Of a stretch of DNA of 64,000 nucleotides, positions 61,114 to 64,000 are shown piece after piece; positions within the stretch are counted from its first letter, which is position 1, and every line of letters starts with the position of its first letter. The stretch is from JANMMJ01 sp964543235 (GTDB lineage: Bacteria > Pseudomonadota > Alphaproteobacteria > Rhizobiales > Aestuariivirgaceae): NCBI GenBank assembly GCA_964543235.1, contig CAZIXE010000017.1, forward strand, positions 5,445-69,444, in the 5' to 3' direction. The position numbers and the translations under genes are program-made. The notes beneath the pieces were generated by a model. That model worked only from the letters and a program-made list of their open reading frames with translations, searched no databases and was not told the DNA's origin.

Positions 61114-61587
61114 ATGGACAAAGTGCCGATGACCGAGGCGGGGCACGCCGCCATGCTGGAAGAGATCAGGCATCTGAAGGCGGTTGAGCGCCCGCGTATC
61201 ATTAAGGCGATCGAGGAGGCGCGCTCCCACGGCGACCTTTCGGAGAATGCCGAGTACCATGCCGCCAAGGAGCAGCAGGGTTGGCTGGAGGCGCGCGTGG
61301 CTGAGCTCGAGGACAAGATCAGCCGCGCCGAAATCATCGACGTCAGCAAGCTTTCCGGCGACACCGTGAAATTCGGCGCCAAGGTGACACTCGTGGACGA
61401 AGACACCGAGGAGGAGGCTGCCTACCAGATCGTCGGCGAGTTTGAGGCCGACGTGAAGAAGGGCAAGATCTCGATCACCAGCCCGATCGCCCGCGCCATC
61501 ATCGGCAAGAAGAAGGGCGACAGCGTCGAGGTGAACACGCCGGGCGGCGGCAAGAGTTACGAAATCATCAACGTCCGCTGGCAGTAG
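61114..61587 (+). CDS. greA: Transcription elongation factor GreA
   Basis: 157 residues starting MDKVPMTEAGH, the expected GreA start. The N-terminal coiled coil carries EARSHGDLSENAEYHAAKEQQGWLEARVAELEDKI, including the acidic tip D-L-S-E-N-A-E-Y. The C-terminal FKBP-like domain (FGAKVTLVDEDTEEEAAYQIVGEFEADVKKGKISITSPIARAIIGKKKGDSVEVNTPGG) is complete. GreA rescues backtracked RNA polymerase by stimulating transcript cleavage. Confidence 0.96.
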   Translation: MDKVPMTEAGHAAMLEEIRHLKAVERPRIIKAIEEARSHGDLSENAEYHAAKEQQGWLEARVAELEDKISRAEIIDVSKLSGDTVKFGAKVTLVDEDTEEEAAYQIVGEFEADVKKGKISITSPIARAIIGKKKGDSVEVNTPGGGKSYEIINVRWQ

Positions 61588-61629
61588 CCCGGCGTCCCCG
61601 GCTGTATTGGCGCTGGGACTGTGATCCGG

Positions 61630-62226
61630 CTACTCGCCGGGCACCATGGCACGTGTACCGGCGCGGGCCAGCGCGGCCTTGCGCCGGGCCTGGAAGCGCT
61701 GCACGGCCGCTCTAACGGCAAAGTAGCAGATTGCCCCGCCGATGATGCCGAGGGGAACGCCCCCGATGATCATCGGCAGGAAGATCGGTTCGATGCCGCG
61801 CCAGATGAGCTGCGCAGTCAGGATGGGCTGCGCGAAGATGTCGAGGCTTGCTCCTTCCGGGAGGACAATATCGACTTCGCTCTTGTAGTCGATCCCCAGC
61901 AGCAATGCGCCGACATTGTAGCAGGCGGCCCAGATGAACGGGAAGGTAAGCGGGTTGCCGACCACGGTGCCCACGGCTGAGGCCAGCACATTGGCCCTGA
62001 GCACCAGCGCCACCAGCGCCGCAATGATGAAATGGAAACCGACCAGCGGCGTGAACGAAGCAAACGCCCCCGCCGCGAAGCCCAGCGCGATGACATGGGG
62101 TGTTGAGGACAGCCGCGCCAGCCGGTGCACGAGGTACTTGGCCCAGCGTTTGAAGCCGATTTCGGGCCACACGAAATTGCGCACCCGCTTGCCGAAGCTC
62201 CGCTTCTCACGCGAGGAAAAAATCAT
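61630..62226 (-). CDS. DUF2062 family membrane protein
   Basis: 198 residues. SSTPHVIALGFAAGAFASFTPLVGFHFIIAALVALVLRANVLASAVGTVVGNPLTFPFIW is the DUF2062 core with three helices, and a last helix is at IIGGVPLGIIGGAICYFAVRAAV. Function unknown; members are common in alphaproteobacteria. ATG 62226. The 158-base gap up to the next gene at 62385 shows nothing identified. Confidence 0.88.
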   Translation of the reverse strand: MIFSSREKRSFGKRVRNFVWPEIGFKRWAKYLVHRLARLSSTPHVIALGFAAGAFASFTPLVGFHFIIAALVALVLRANVLASAVGTVVGNPLTFPFIWAACYNVGALLLGIDYKSEVDIVLPEGASLDIFAQPILTAQLIWRGIEPIFLPMIIGGVPLGIIGGAICYFAVRAAVQRFQARRKAALARAGTRAMVPGE

Positions 62227-62384
62227 CGAACGGCCGCCGTCTCCACAGAACCACGCCCCGGCTCCCTCGTTCCGTGGAGACCGGGCGCGATCACTCTACA
62301 ATAATTCTGGTGAAGCGCAATTCCACTGGTGAGCGGAATGTTCCGGTGGACCCGCCACCACCGCGCGGCATGCCGCCGTGATGG

Positions 62385-62879
62385 TTAACGCCTGAGGGCT
62401 GAGGCAATTGCCGAAGTGATCTTGGGGCCGGTGGGCTTGGCTTGCGTGGAGAACCAGCCGAGGAACGCGCCGTCGCGGCCGATGAGATACTTGTGGAAGT
62501 TCCATTTCGGCTGGCCGGCCGGCCCTGCCTTCTCCCCCGCCCAGACATAGAACGGATGCGCGTCCTTGCCCTTGACGGCGATCTTGGCGGTCAGCGGGAA
62601 ACTCACGCCATAGTTCACCGCGCAGAAGCGCGCGATCTCGTCCTCCGGACCCGGCTCCTGGCCGCCGAAGTCATTGCATGGCGCACCGATGACCACGAGG
62701 CCATGGTCACGGTGGCCGCGCCACAGCGCCTCGAGCCCCTCGTATTGCGGTGTGTATCCGCATTCCGACGCGGTATTGACGACCAGCAGGACCTTGCCCT
62801 TGAACTGCGCCAGCGGCATCGGCCTGCCATCGATTCCGTTGAACGCGAAGTCATGGGCAGTCTGTTGGATGGTCGTCAC
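62385..62879 (-). CDS. Glutathione peroxidase-like thiol peroxidase
   Basis: 164 residues. The active Cys is in VNTASECGYTPQYEGLEALW, where Cys replaces selenocysteine; GAPCNDFGGQEPG and WNFHKYLIGRDG give the Gln and Trp-Asn partners. It reduces peroxides with glutathione or thioredoxin. The start is GTG 62879 after AAGGGAT; the longer open frame upstream is unlike the family. No signal peptide, so cytoplasmic. Confidence 0.9.
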   Translation of the reverse strand: MTTIQQTAHDFAFNGIDGRPMPLAQFKGKVLLVVNTASECGYTPQYEGLEALWRGHRDHGLVVIGAPCNDFGGQEPGPEDEIARFCAVNYGVSFPLTAKIAVKGKDAHPFYVWAGEKAGPAGQPKWNFHKYLIGRDGAFLGWFSTQAKPTGPKITSAIASALRR

Positions 62880-63104
62880 GAAAGGATCCCTTGGCAGCAC
62901 ACTGTTCGATCGGCACCAAGCCCTTAGCCCAACCGGCCGGAGGGCGCCAGCATGATGACCGGCCGCCGCGGAGTCTCTCGGCGTGGGGTTCAGCGCGCGG
63001 AACCCGAGAGCGGCTGCCGCTTTCGGGTCCCGAACCTGAGGCGAGGATCTGGCACGGCATTTCACTCGCCAGCCGGTGCGGCTGCGAGAATGTCGCGCCG
63101 CATT

Positions 63105-63749
63105 TCACTGTTGCGGCTGAGGCGCCGGTTCCGCTCCGGGAGCCATCAGCCCCTGGCTGTCCATCTGCGGCTGCTCGGATTGCAGGCGCATCTGCTCCTG
63201 CTGGCGCTCGAGCATCTGCACGGATGCCGACTTGAACGTCGGGGCCGCGGCCAGCTCTTCCGGTGTCGCATTCAGGATGAGCTTGGCCGTGTTGCGGCTC
63301 TCGGTTGGCATGAACGTCACCTTGCTCAGTTCGAAGGCAACCTCCTTCTCGCCGATGCCCATGACGCCGCCGACGCCGATCACGATGCCGGAAACCGCAC
63401 CCTTGGTGTCGAAGATGAGGTCGTTGACATCGCCGATCCATTCGTCAGTCGGCGTATGAACACTGGCACCGATCAGGCCCGACACCAGCAGCGTGTCGAG
63501 GTCTTGCATGACGATCTGGCCGTCGACCGGTGCCGCCGGCTGTTCCGTTGCAGCCGAATCCGTCGCCGTGTCAGGCGGCGGCGCCGCGGGCTCCTGCGCC
63601 TGCACCGGCGCCTCGATTACCGGTTGTTCGGGGGCGGGCTCTTGCGCCTGGACGGGTTCATCCAGGGCCGGCTGCTCCTGCGCATAGAGTGACGCCGGTG
63701 TGATTGCCAGGAATAAGGCCAGGGCGAATTGACTGGTGGTTCTCATCAT
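63105..63749 (-). CDS. Secreted PRC-barrel domain protein with Pro/Glu/Gln-rich repeats
   Basis: 214 residues. A signal peptide (FALALFLAITPASLYA) is followed by a low-complexity linker of repeated VQAQEPA-type units (residues 25-80), then a PRC-barrel domain (LIGASVHTPTDEWIGDVNDLIFDTKGAVSGIVIGVGGVMGIGEKEVAFEL) and a Gln-rich tail. PRC-barrel proteins are widespread in alphaproteobacterial envelopes; function not fixed. ATG 63749 has GGAAG upstream. The 250 bases from here to the window end show no gene. Confidence 0.82.
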   Translation of the reverse strand: MMRTTSQFALALFLAITPASLYAQEQPALDEPVQAQEPAPEQPVIEAPVQAQEPAAPPPDTATDSAATEQPAAPVDGQIVMQDLDTLLVSGLIGASVHTPTDEWIGDVNDLIFDTKGAVSGIVIGVGGVMGIGEKEVAFELSKVTFMPTESRNTAKLILNATPEELAAAPTFKSASVQMLERQQEQMRLQSEQPQMDSQGLMAPGAEPAPQPQQ

Positions 63750-64000
63750 CACAGCTTCCTTTCTGGCCTGGCGCGCTCACGGCGCCCGGCCGATAGGGGT
63801 TGCGGACAAAGATCATCATGCAGTGCCTTGCAGCACCGCGCGATGACTCACACTTCCAGCCCAGCTGCTTGCGCTGCCTTCCGCCTCGGGAAAGCCATTG
63901 CCACCGCGCCGTCCCAAGGGGCGCAGTGCAAGCGCACCCTCGAGATGGTCGCCCGTGAACAATCCGCTTTTCAGGCGTAGCGCGGTGTAAGCGCGCCGGC

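Noticed and set aside
1..64000. CRISPR arrays, insertion sequences, prophage genes, rRNA or complete tRNA genes
   Set aside because: No regularly spaced repeats, transposase motifs, integrases or RNA-gene cores were seen on either strand.

Overview
The window is GC-rich, densely packed DNA from what looks like a denitrifying alphaproteobacterium, plausibly Hyphomicrobiales- or Rhodospirillales-like. The evidence is the 1127-residue CarB, a DUF2062 protein, ribose-type sugar ABC operons with LacI, MocR and RpiR regulators, and a nirS-type denitrification island run by a Crp/Fnr factor. No rRNA, complete tRNA, CRISPR array or insertion sequence was seen. All identifications come from reading motifs and gene order; no database search was run.

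Layout. (1) 1-4829 (+): alpha/beta hydrolase (cut by the window edge), hotdog thioesterase, FabF-like ketosynthase, SDR and MATE exporter, a possible acyl or polyketide product cluster. (2) 5153-12885: a minus-strand sugar or inositol operon (IolE-like isomerase/dehydratase, ribose-type ABC transporter, ChbG-like deacetylase, Gfo/Idh/MocA dehydrogenase) facing a MocR-type regulator; the set of families resembles the rhizobial rhizopine (moc) loci. (3) 12947-34723: the denitrification island. A minus-strand heme d1 operon runs nirS-nirE-nirC-nirF-nirDL-nirG-nirH-nirJ-nirN-cbiX. Facing it are nirI-apbE(nirX)-nnrS, a cytochrome c, and a heme-copper oxidase-like operon (small membrane protein, CuA subunit II, subunit I, CtaB, SCO, a cytochrome b-ferredoxin-MvhD fusion, an unknown membrane protein, bacteriohemerythrin). 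A Dnr/NnrR-like regulator closes the island. Four perfect FNR/Dnr-type boxes precede its transcription units. No norCB is present; subunit I has Gln at the active-site Tyr position and is the obvious candidate NO reductase.

(4) 34975-41739: DCXR-like SDR, fatty-acid desaturase, LacI regulator, a second ribose-type ABC operon with an FNR-type box in its leader, and an HTH-only RpiR fragment. (5) 41871-50526: PilZ protein, vanadium haloperoxidase-like protein with a CRTAC1-like partner, a HisD-like gene broken by an in-frame amber codon, glutamine synthetase-like enzyme, a secreted repeat protein and an amidase. (6) 50613-53445: ECF sigma and anti-sigma factors facing an array of small secreted-protein genes. 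The array shares near-identical promoters and carries C-rich hairpins with compensatory stem changes and GGGCCCC terminators. (7) 53521-64000: TctCBA tripartite tricarboxylate transporter, carB, a FitAB/VapBC-like toxin-antitoxin pair with palindromic operator sites, greA, DUF2062 protein, glutathione peroxidase and a PRC-barrel protein.

The two most interesting items are the NO-reductase-like heme-copper operon with its cytochrome b-ferredoxin-MvhD fusion, and the sigma factor/secreted peptide/C-rich RNA array at 51.2-53.4 kb.
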